This document shows positions 7,649 through 13,170 of a stretch of DNA of 13,186 nt, piece after piece (the first letter of the stretch is position 1; each line of letters begins with the position of its first letter). The stretch is taken from assembly GCA_050014415.1 (NCBI GenBank), contig JBEKDJ010000116.1:1-13186 (forward strand). Reading direction: 5' to 3'. Source of the stretch: JBEKDJ01 sp050014415 (GTDB taxonomy: Bacteria; Desulfobacterota; BSN033; UBA1163). The notes beneath the pieces were generated by a model. The model did no database searches and had not been told where the DNA came from. It saw only the letters and a program-made list of their open reading frames with translations. The position numbers and the translations under genes were made by a program.

Positions 7649-9139
7649 ATGGTGAATGAATTGATCATCAATGTGAGGCAACAGGAGACAAGGGTTGCCC
7701 TTTTAGAAGATAGGGTGCTTGCAGAGCTCTATATCGAACGTACTAAGGATCGCGGCATCATGGGCAATATCTACAAAGGAAAGGTCGTGAAGGTGTTGCC
7801 AGGGATGCAGGCCGCATTTGTGGATATCGGGTTGGAAAAGGCCGCTTTCCTTTACGTCTCCGATGTTTACGGCGGGATGGAAGATTATGAAGAGATGGGT
7901 TTTCAAGGAGAAGAGGTGTTCACCTATTTCAATACCTCTTCGCAGATCGAAGACCTCCTCTCAGAAGGTCAAGAGATTCTGGTTCAAGTCTCAAAAGAGC
8001 CCCTCGGCACGAAAGGGACTCGGATCACCTCCCATGCCACATTGCCCGGCAGATACCTTGTCTTCATGCCTACAGTCGATCATATAGGGATCTCGAGAAG
8101 AATTAAGGATGAACGGGAACGGAAGCGATTGAGAGAGATCGTCCAGACGATCAAACCCCCAGCGGGTGGCTTCATCGTGCGCACAGCAAGTGAAGGAGCA
8201 GAAGGCGACGAGATTCGTAATGATATGGATTTTCTCCTCCATCTCTGGAGCAACATCCAGAAGAAAAAAGAGACCATGGCGGCGCCTTCCCTCATCCACA
8301 CCGACCTGACGATGGTGCTTCGGGCCATCCGTGACATCCTGTCCTCTCAGGTGAACCGAATTATCATCGATTCTCGAGACGAATATGAGAATATTCTCAC
8401 TTTTATCAACACCTATATGCCCAAGCAGAGATATGAGATCACCCTCTATGACAGGCAGGAGCCGATCTTCGATGCTTACGGTATTGAGATGGAGATCGGC
8501 AAGATTCTGGGGAGGAAGGTCTGGCTCAAATCGGGTGGGTATATCGTCATTGATATGAATGAAGCCCTTGTGGCCATTGATGTGAACACCGGGAGGTATG
8601 TCGGAAAGAGAAATTTGGCTGATACGATTCTCAAAACGAACCTGGAGGCAGCCAAGGAGATCGCTTACCAGTTGAGACTTCGTAACATCGGAGGGATTAT
8701 CATTATCGATTTTATCGATATGGAGCGAGAGGGCGATCGCGAAAAAGTCTATCAAGCTTTAGAAGAGGCCATTCGGAAGGATCGACAGAAGACGAACATC
8801 TTCAAGATTTCGGAACTGGGTCTGGTAGAGATGACTCGAAAAAGAACAAGGGAAAACATCTCCAGAATTCTCAGCGAACCCTGTTCTTACTGTGAAGGGG
8901 CAGGGTTGATCAAATCAAAGACGACTGTCTGCTATGATATCTTCCGTGAGATTGAAAGAACCTCCACCGAATTGGGAGGTCAGACCATCATGGTGGAGGT
9001 CAACCCAGAGGTGGCTGACCTTCTTTATGAGGAAGAGCGAGCGGGGGTGGATGAGTTGGAACGGAAGTTGAGGAAGAAGATCGTCGTCAAGGGCAAGGCT
9101 GGATTTCACCAGGAACAGTTCAACATCATCGAAATTTGA
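7649..9139 (+). CDS. rng: Ribonuclease G (Rne/Rng family)
   Basis: This endoribonuclease acts on 5'-monophosphorylated RNA. In E. coli RNase G matures the 16S rRNA 5' end and turns over some mRNAs. The S1-like RNA-binding domain covers about residues 35-130 (GNIYKGKVVKVLPGMQAAFVDIG). The DNase I-like catalytic part carries the two magnesium-binding aspartates at D311 (AIDVNTGRYVG) and D354 (IIIDFIDME), matching D303/D346 of RNase E. The zinc-link cysteines are C412 and C415 (CSYCEGAG). At 496 aa, with no long C-terminal scaffold, it is RNase G-like rather than RNase E-like. The frame opens at a TTG at 7625, but ATG 7649 gives the usual MVNELIINV start and has GGGGTGG just upstream. It follows the radical SAM gene by 123 bp in the same direction, so the two may share a transcript. 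Confidence 0.95.
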   Translation: MVNELIINVRQQETRVALLEDRVLAELYIERTKDRGIMGNIYKGKVVKVLPGMQAAFVDIGLEKAAFLYVSDVYGGMEDYEEMGFQGEEVFTYFNTSSQIEDLLSEGQEILVQVSKEPLGTKGTRITSHATLPGRYLVFMPTVDHIGISRRIKDERERKRLREIVQTIKPPAGGFIVRTASEGAEGDEIRNDMDFLLHLWSNIQKKKETMAAPSLIHTDLTMVLRAIRDILSSQVNRIIIDSRDEYENILTFINTYMPKQRYEITLYDRQEPIFDAYGIEMEIGKILGRKVWLKSGGYIVIDMNEALVAIDVNTGRYVGKRNLADTILKTNLEAAKEIAYQLRLRNIGGIIIIDFIDMEREGDREKVYQALEEAIRKDRQKTNIFKISELGLVEMTRKRTRENISRILSEPCSYCEGAGLIKSKTTVCYDIFREIERTSTELGGQTIMVEVNPEVADLLYEEERAGVDELERKLRKKIVVKGKAGFHQEQFNIIEI

Positions 9140-9182
9140 TCTTTCAATGTATTTTTGATAGCTTAGAGCATCCTTAAATTCC

Positions 9183-9478
9183 TTTTTCACCCCTCTCTCC
9201 TTGGAGACTGTGTCGTAATCATGATGGAGGGTAGATACGGACGGAACAGGCAGTCAGGCTCCTCAGCTTCAGAATGCGGTCATTTAGGGTTATGGGTAAT
9301 CGAGCTTCTTGTAAATGCAATCTTTTCATGAGCTTGCAGCCCGGTAGCTGACCGGTAGAAGGTTTCCGCTCTAAAGCTTCGTCACCTGACCGCCTGTTCC
9401 GTCTTGCAACCGAAGTGGTCTCTCGTTAATTATGACACAGTCTCTTGTGGGAGAGGGAGGGGGTGAGGGGTGATTTTT
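9183..9478. repeat. GC-rich hairpin split by an insertion
   Basis: Left half 9183-9200 (TTTTTCACCCCTCTCTCC) and right half 9449-9478 (GGGAGAGGG, then GGGTGAGGGGTGATTTTT) are complementary apart from about ten extra bases in the right arm. Joined across TTGT they make a pyrimidine/purine hairpin starting and ending in T-runs, which could have been the terminator of the RNase G gene. The MITE-like element at 9204-9444 lies precisely in its loop. Confidence 0.5.
9204..9444. mobile_element. 241-bp foldback MITE-like element
   Basis: The ends are inverted repeats: GAGACTGTGTCGTAATCA (9204-9221) against the complement of 9427-9444, matching at 16 of 18 positions. A second inverted pair lies inside: GACGGAACAGGCAGTCAGG at 9240-9258 against 9385-9403, matching at 18 of 19. 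Weaker complementarity continues inward to about 9285/9358. TTG flanks both ends (9201-9203 and 9445-9447), a possible 3-bp target duplication. No ORF of note lies inside, so mobility would require a transposase in trans. A structured non-coding RNA is an alternative reading. The IS family is not assigned. Confidence 0.6.
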
Positions 9479-9501
9479 CAGAACAAATTTATTTAAATCA
9501 A

Positions 9502-9531
9502 AGCCTATTCTCAAAAAGAATGGGCTTTTTT
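9502..9531 (+). terminator. Rho-independent terminator, copy 1
   Basis: A 10-bp stem AGCCTATTCT / AGAATGGGCT (one T-G pair) with loop CAAAA is followed by six T. It lies downstream of the RNase G gene and beyond the MITE. A near-identical copy occurs at 13141-13170. Confidence 0.75.
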
Positions 9532-9550
9532 GTTACGGAGTTTCACCTTG

Positions 9551-9690
9551 CGCCTCACGCTCTACGGTGGGATGCTCTCTGTGCGGTAGGTAGTGTGATT
9601 TAGGCACGGAAGAGGGACACGGACACGTTTTTAATGAAGTGGGCTCCGGAACGATTGAAAAGCGAGGGCGGTTAATAGCTTAGATCTGAC
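9551..9690 (+). repeat. Dispersed repeat, copy A
   Basis: This shares with copy B (10590-10737) a CGCCTCACG start, a GGACACG-rich middle, TTTTTAATGAAG, and a tail that reads in one frame MKWAPERLKSEGG then stop (9634-9675). The tail and the following bases to GATCTGAC also match copy C at 13024-13075. Copies A and B flank the antitoxin-toxin pair. The shared reading frame suggests the 3' end of an eroded gene. Confidence 0.5.
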
Positions 9691-9772
9691 AGTATGCGTC
9701 TGTCCCTACAGGCGCTTCGTTTGATGGAACCGGATTCAACGGAGATCAATGAGTGGATGGTCTAAGAAGGGA

Positions 9773-9811
9773 TTGCGTTTTGTTCTGAATTCTGATATTC
9801 TGAATTCAGAA
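9773..9811 (+). promoter_or_regulatory. Promoter with overlapping repeat operator of the AbrB-PIN module
   Basis: TTGCGT (9773-9778) and TATTCT (9796-9801) are 17 bases apart. Overlapping them is a direct repeat, TTCTGAATTC at 9783-9792 and 9798-9807. The second copy extends into a perfect 14-bp palindrome, TTCTGAATTCAGAA (9798-9811). Binding there would cover the -10 box, the usual layout for autorepression by an AbrB/MazE-type antitoxin. Confidence 0.6.
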
Positions 9812-9830
9812 AAAAATGTGGAGGTGCGAA

Positions 9831-10118
9831 GTGCAAACGGCAAGATCCATCACGGCGGAAATTAAATCCCGTGGCCAGTTGACCATCCCCAAGAAAATTA
9901 GGGTTATGAGCCGTCTCGAAGAAGGGCAAGTCGTCTCAATCATTCCGGTGGGCGACTCGGTCATCATTACGCCCAAGAAACTTGAGCTCGACGAAGCAAG
10001 AAGAGAGATTAGAAAGATAGTTAAAGCAGCCGGTCTTTCTCCCGAGGATCTCCTGGCGGGGCTCAAAGAAGAACGAGAAAAGCTATATCAAGAGACTTAT
10101 GGGAAAAAAAGTCGTTAG
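9831..10118 (+). CDS. AbrB/MazE-type antitoxin (SpoVT-AbrB domain)
   Basis: This 95-aa DNA-binding antitoxin has a swapped-hairpin AbrB domain at residues 5 to about 50 (IKSRGQLTIPKKIR, then EEGQVVSIIPVGDSVIITPKK). The charged helical C-terminus (EARREIRKIVKAAGLSPEDLLAGL) is the probable toxin-binding tail. GTG 9831 is chosen because GGAGG lies six bases before it. An ATG at 9816 in the same frame would place that ribosome site inside the gene. It overlaps the downstream PIN toxin by 20 bases, as in coupled toxin-antitoxin pairs. The repeat operator in its promoter suggests autorepression, probably strengthened by the toxin complex. Confidence 0.85.
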   Translation: MQTARSITAEIKSRGQLTIPKKIRVMSRLEEGQVVSIIPVGDSVIITPKKLELDEARREIRKIVKAAGLSPEDLLAGLKEEREKLYQETYGKKSR

Positions 10119-10569
10119 GGTTTTTCTCGATTCAAACGTGATTCTCTCAGGTCTCCTTTCTGAGAGAGGTGCGCCGCGCATCATTCTCGACCTATTAAAT
10201 CTTAGGCTTCCGTTTCTCACCGGCTCAACCGGGAGATACAATCTTATTGAAATCGAACGAAATCTAAAGAAGAAAATGCCCAGTCTTCTCTTCTTGTACA
10301 AAGCCTATCTCCCCAAGCTCCATCTAAAGGTCATCCCTCTCCCTCGACCCGAGGAGGTAAGAGGCTTTTCCGGGCAGATTGCAGGGAAAAACATTCCAGT
10401 CCTCATTTCAGCCATCCGGAGTAAAGTGGATTTCATGGTGACCGGTGATAAACAGCACTTCGGAAAAATGAAGGAACTCGACAAATATCCATTTCATGTC
10501 GTGACCCCTTCAGAATTTATCGATTCAATTCTTCCTGAGATTCTAAAAGGACTCGAAGAAAAAGAATGA
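10099..10569 (+). CDS. PIN-domain toxin (VapC-like ribonuclease)
   Basis: This 156-aa PIN-domain protein is presumably an RNase toxin neutralised by the antitoxin encoded just upstream. The N-terminal strand carries D11 (VFLDSNVILSGLL), the first metal-binding acid. The central acid is E51 or E53 (NLIEIERNL). The late motif is DFMVTGDKQHF with D117. In related proteins a further Asp sits in a K-D-x-P-x-L segment; here this reads GKNIPVLISAI, so N98 seems to replace it. That could weaken activity or be a subfamily trait. The start at ATG 10099 lies inside the antitoxin gene. The type belongs to the COG1569-like PIN group often paired with AbrB-fold antitoxins. Confidence 0.85.
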   Translation: MGKKVVRVFLDSNVILSGLLSERGAPRIILDLLNLRLPFLTGSTGRYNLIEIERNLKKKMPSLLFLYKAYLPKLHLKVIPLPRPEEVRGFSGQIAGKNIPVLISAIRSKVDFMVTGDKQHFGKMKELDKYPFHVVTPSEFIDSILPEILKGLEEKE

Positions 10570-10589
10570 ATAAAGATGGGTTCTTCTTA

Positions 10590-10737
10590 CGCCTCACGTT
10601 TTACGCCTTACGGCAGGAGGCTCCATGCTTTTTTATAGGTGCGGACACGAAACACGGGGCACGCCTGCCTGCCGATAGGCAGGGACACGTTTTTAATGAA
10701 GCGGGGTCCAGAAGAATTGGAAGGTGAGGGGGGATGA
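10590..10737 (+). repeat. Dispersed repeat, copy B
   Basis: This resembles copy A: CGCCTCACG at the start, several GGACACG units, TTTTTAATGAAG, and an in-frame tail reading MKRGPEELEGEGG then stop (10696-10737). It also holds a small hairpin CCTGCC-GATA-GGCAGG at 10668-10683, absent from copy A. The gap 10570-10820 contains no other gene. Confidence 0.5.
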
Positions 10738-10782
10738 GGCCCGGAGGGCTGGAGTGGCAATAAAATCGCAGAAAAAAATGAG

Positions 10783-10818
10783 TGGACAAACCACGCATTT
10801 GCGTGGTATAAACACGCA
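10783..10818 (+). promoter_or_regulatory. Promoter with palindromic operator of the HTH-nucleotidyltransferase gene
   Basis: TGGACA (10783-10788) and TATAAA (10807-10812) are 18 bases apart. A perfect inverted repeat, ACCACGCA-TT-TGCGTGGT (10790-10807), fills the spacer. A third half-site, ACACGCA (10812-10818), follows directly before ATG 10821. Occupancy would block RNA polymerase. The -10 box ends eight bases before the ATG and no Shine-Dalgarno is visible, so the message may be leaderless. Confidence 0.6.
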
Positions 10819-10820
10819 AT

Positions 10821-11408
10821 ATGAATCGATTGGCTGAACTTCTCTCATCGCGGGCGCGTGCGGAGATATTCCGGCTCCTTTTTAGTGGAACGGGAGGGGA
10901 ACTGCATGTTCGGGAAATCGAGCGACGTTCCGGTCTGAATGATAGCACCCTTCGGCAGGAACTGCGTAAACTGGTCCGTCTGGATCTTGTCCAGAGCCGA
11001 AGGGATAGCAATCGCGTGTACTACCGTGCGAAAACCGAAAGCCCTCTTTACCCAGAGATTCGTAATCTGGTGCTAAAGACGTCAGGCCTGTCTGATGTGC
11101 TGGAGTCTGCACTCAAGGACAAGAGGATCCGTGTGGCATTTGTGTTCGGGTCCATCGCCCGTGGAGAGGAAACAGCGACCAGCGATGTAGATCTGATGGT
11201 TATTGGCCAACTCGGATTGAGAGACCTCTCTCGATTATTGTCCGGTATTGAAGAGAAGATAGGGCGTGAGGTTAATCCACACGTTTTGCGTGAGGAGGAG
11301 TTCAAGAAGCGTGTTCGGGCAAGGGAGCATTTTGTCTCCAGCGTTATGGAGGCTCCCAAAATCTTCATTATAGGATCTCAGCGTGAGCTTGAAGCAATGG
11401 GCAGATAA
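10821..11408 (+). CDS. Winged-helix protein fused to a MNT-type nucleotidyltransferase domain
   Basis: The 195-aa protein has two domains. Residues 1 to about 75 form an ArsR-like winged helix (ARAEIFRLLF; LHVREIERRSGLNDSTLRQEL; a wing around SRRDSNRVYYRA). Residues from about 100 are a minimal nucleotidyltransferase with FGSIARG (109-115) and SDVDL, giving metal-binding D122 and D124. Where many polymerase-beta-fold enzymes have a third acid, this one reads VNPHVL, so N152 may stand there; I believe that is common in this subfamily. MNT proteins pair with HEPN proteins as toxin-antitoxin systems in which the MNT partner can AMPylate the HEPN toxin. Here the helix-turn-helix and the adjacent palindrome suggest it also represses its own promoter. 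The partner gene immediately downstream is truncated. Confidence 0.85.
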   Translation: MNRLAELLSSRARAEIFRLLFSGTGGELHVREIERRSGLNDSTLRQELRKLVRLDLVQSRRDSNRVYYRAKTESPLYPEIRNLVLKTSGLSDVLESALKDKRIRVAFVFGSIARGEETATSDVDLMVIGQLGLRDLSRLLSGIEEKIGREVNPHVLREEEFKKRVRAREHFVSSVMEAPKIFIIGSQRELEAMGR

Positions 11409-11487
11409 CGGGTGGCTGACGCCCTATCGAACAAGCCGAAAGGAAATCAGTAGTCTTTTAAATATCAATGGGGAAGGTTTGCTGTAA
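11383..11487 (+). pseudogene. N-terminal stump of a HEPN-like partner gene
   Basis: In the frame +1 to the nucleotidyltransferase gene, a GTG start at 11383 overlaps that gene's end by 26 bases and has AGGA seven bases upstream. The product begins MSLKQWADNGWLTPYRTSRKEISSLLNI. This resembles from memory the N-terminus of small helical HEPN-like proteins encoded just after such HTH-nucleotidyltransferase genes (pattern W..GWL..H/Y.TS..EI..LL). It then departs to NGEGLL and stops after 34 codons, where a homologue would continue beyond 100 residues. The rest was not found downstream, so a deletion is likely. The nucleotidyltransferase would then be an orphan. Confidence 0.55.
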
Positions 11488-11549
11488 GAGTTTTATAAGT
11501 TGTTTTAGAACCACCGTCCCCTTTTATTTGCGAAGCTGGAGGTGAAGGA

Positions 11550-11843
11550 ATGAGTGAAAAAACCCATGATGATGGTTCCTCCCTGTCCGACCTGAAGCCA
11601 TTGGTAAGAAGGCTTGTGAAGGTAAAAAAACAGGCAGAAGCAATCGGGCTATTCACTGATGATAGAGAATTACTGGAATGTACCTGCGGTTTGATAGAAG
11701 ACGTTGCCTTTGATGGCAGCCTGTTTACCTATCATAAAAATGACCATGCGTTTAAGGATACTGGACTCCGTTTTATAAAGGTAAACGAAAACACGTTCTG
11801 TTGTCCTGAATGCAAAACCAAGCTGAAAGCAGAATATTTATGA
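11550..11843 (+). CDS. Small zinc-ribbon-like protein coupled to a DUF1016 nuclease
   Basis: This is a 97-aa protein I cannot assign to a named family. The N-terminal part is a basic helix (DLKPLVRRLVKVKKQAEAIG). Then come ELLECTCG with C44 and C46, and near the end FCCPECKTKL with C84, C85 and C88. C44/C46 plus C85/C88 would suit a single zinc site, a zinc-ribbon-like arrangement. GGAGG stands seven bases before ATG 11550. Its stop overlaps the nuclease start in ATGA (11840-11843), so the two are translationally coupled. It could be a nucleic-acid-binding or regulatory partner of the nuclease, but that rests only on position and the cysteine pairs. Confidence 0.7.
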   Translation: MSEKTHDDGSSLSDLKPLVRRLVKVKKQAEAIGLFTDDRELLECTCGLIEDVAFDGSLFTYHKNDHAFKDTGLRFIKVNENTFCCPECKTKLKAEYL

Positions 11844-12958
11844 GCGCGCAGAAGAGAAAAAATTTAACTTTTGCCGAATTGGTCTCATCTATACGGCAGG
11901 CCCATGATCTTTTTTCGGCTCAAGCAAGCAAAGCGGTCAATATCAGCCTTACCTTGCGCAACTGGTTTATCGGTATGTACATTACAGAATATGAGCTTCA
12001 CGGCGCTGATAGAGCCGGATACGGAGAAAATCTTTTTAATGAACTTGCTGCGAAACTTGCCCAACACAATGTTAGCGGATGTCGTTTCAGGCAATTATAC
12101 AACTATCGGGCTTTCTATCGGGCATACCCGCAAATTTTGCGGACAGCGTCCGCAAAATCCAAAGAGTTGCTCCACACTATCGTACAACGTGCCGAGAAAT
12201 TGCGGACAGCGTCCGCAAAATTGACAATAGATCCTGCAAAATTAGTCAGCAGCCTTTCATACAGTCATTTTGAGTTACTTGTTGAGATTGAAGATCCGCT
12301 CAAGAGGGCTTTTTACGAGGTCGAATGCGTCAGGGCTAACTGGTCGGTGCGGGAACTCAGGCGCCAAATAGCCACACTCTATTATGAACGCACCGGGCTT
12401 TCCAGAAACAAGAAAAAACTTGCTTCCTTAGTGGAGCAGAAATCGGAGAGACAGGAAGCACGACTTCCCATCCGTGATCCGTATATTTTCGAATTCCTCG
12501 GCCTCAAATCGAAAGAGGTCATGGGTGAGTCAGAAATTGAAGACGCGCTTCTTGACAAACTTCAAGAATTTCTTCTTGAACTGGGTTATGGGTTCTGTTT
12601 CGAAGCCCGGCAGAAACGTATACTGATCGGTTCAAAACAATGTTTTGTGGACATGGTGTTTTACCACAGAATTCTAAAATGCCATGTATTGATAGAACTG
12701 AAGGTTGACGAATTCAATCATGAACACCTCGGCCAGCTCAATACCTATGTAAACTGGTACAAGAAAAACGTCATGGCCGAAAGCGATAATCCGCCAGTTG
12801 GCATTTTGTTATGCACTCAAAAAGACCATCCGCTCGTCGAATACGCCCTTGCGGGAATGAATAATAAGCTCTTCGTTTCCAAATATCAGTTGGAATTGCC
12901 GAAGAAAGAGGAAATGCAGAAGTTTATTGAAGAGCAGATGAGAGAGGTGCAGGGATGA
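11840..12958 (+). CDS. DUF1016 / YhcG-family PDDEXK nuclease
   Basis: This 372-aa protein belongs to the YhcG (DUF1016) family. Residues 1 to about 175 are the helical N-terminal domain (LRNWFIGMYITEYELHG; CRFRQLYNYRAFYRAYPQI; SYSHFELLVEIEDPLKRAFYEVE; WSVRELRRQIATLYYERTG). The C-terminal part, from about 200 (LPIRDPYIFEFLGL), is a PDDEXK-fold nuclease with D271 (FVDMVFYH) and E286-x-K288 (IELK), then HLGQLNTYVNWY. The physiological substrate is unknown; homologues often sit near restriction or defence genes. The longest frame begins at 11810, but ATG 11840 is chosen for its ATGA overlap with the upstream zinc-ribbon-like gene. Its own stop forms another ATGA with a 33-codon frame. Two copies of the peptide LRTASAK (100-106 and 121-127) are encoded by palindromes. 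Base composition looks richer in A+T than region 2. Confidence 0.9.
   Translation: MSAQKRKNLTFAELVSSIRQAHDLFSAQASKAVNISLTLRNWFIGMYITEYELHGADRAGYGENLFNELAAKLAQHNVSGCRFRQLYNYRAFYRAYPQILRTASAKSKELLHTIVQRAEKLRTASAKLTIDPAKLVSSLSYSHFELLVEIEDPLKRAFYEVECVRANWSVRELRRQIATLYYERTGLSRNKKKLASLVEQKSERQEARLPIRDPYIFEFLGLKSKEVMGESEIEDALLDKLQEFLLELGYGFCFEARQKRILIGSKQCFVDMVFYHRILKCHVLIELKVDEFNHEHLGQLNTYVNWYKKNVMAESDNPPVGILLCTQKDHPLVEYALAGMNNKLFVSKYQLELPKKEEMQKFIEEQMREVQG
12134..12222 (+). repeat. Two in-frame palindromes inside the DUF1016 gene
   Basis: Copy 1 is a perfect inverted repeat, ATTTTGCGGAC / GTCCGCAAAAT with loop AGC (12134-12158). Copy 2 has an 8-bp core, TTGCGGAC-AGC-GTCCGCAA (12200-12218). They are 63 bases apart (21 codons), so both encode LRTASAK in the same frame. 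They lie in the region between the YPQI and SYSHFELL segments, where I believe DUF1016 proteins vary in length. Confidence 0.85.
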
Positions 12959-13056
12959 ACAATGCACTGAGCAAGTCGAAGTATGGTTGGAAAAATATCT
13001 GCAAGCTTTGGCTGGAGGAAAGGACTCCGGAACAGTTGAAAGGTGAGGGCGATTAG
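12955..13056 (+). CDS. 33-aa ORF translationally coupled to the DUF1016 gene
   Basis: ATG 12955 overlaps the nuclease stop (ATGA, 12955-12958), and GGTGCAGGG lies just upstream. The peptide starts MNNALSKSKYGWKN and its last residues, EERTPEQLKGEGD, come from dispersed repeat C. It may be a genuine tiny partner, or the stump of a larger third gene truncated at the repeat. No family is recognised. Confidence 0.35.
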   Translation: MNNALSKSKYGWKNICKLWLEERTPEQLKGEGD

Positions 13057-13075
13057 TAAATAGTGTAGACCTGAC
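13024..13075 (+). repeat. Dispersed repeat, copy C
   Basis: This aligns with copy A from CTCCGGAAC through the GAGGGCG segment to the CTGAC at its end, with a few substitutions and a short indel. The coding-like tail (TPEQLKGEGD, stop) is in the same frame as in copies A and B. The upstream part of the repeat (CGCCTCACG, GGACACG) is missing here. Confidence 0.45.
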
Positions 13076-13140
13076 ACTCAAGAACTTGATGAACCTTGCT
13101 GGGTGGGGAGGTGATATGGAAAGACGTTTGATCAACACAG

Positions 13141-13170
13141 AGCCTGTTCTCAAAAAGAATGGGCTTTTTT
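13141..13170 (+). terminator. Rho-independent terminator, copy 2
   Basis: Stem AGCCTGTTCT / AGAATGGGCT (two wobble pairs) with loop CAAAA is followed by six T. From 13141 to 13173 it matches 9502-9534 at 32 of 33 positions. It would end the transcript of the zinc-ribbon/DUF1016 unit. Confidence 0.7.

Noticed and set aside
7991..8755. 254-aa minus-strand ORF opposite the RNase G gene
   Set aside because: It is antisense to conserved catalytic sequence, with no recognisable domain; a shadow frame.
9204..9444. Element at 9204-9444 as a tRNA or CRISPR-like array
   Set aside because: There are no regularly spaced direct repeats and no cloverleaf; the symmetry is a single large inverted repeat.
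10668..10683. CCTGCC-GATA-GGCAGG hairpin as a terminator of the AbrB-PIN unit
   Set aside because: No T-run follows directly (it is followed by GACACG); better seen as part of repeat B.
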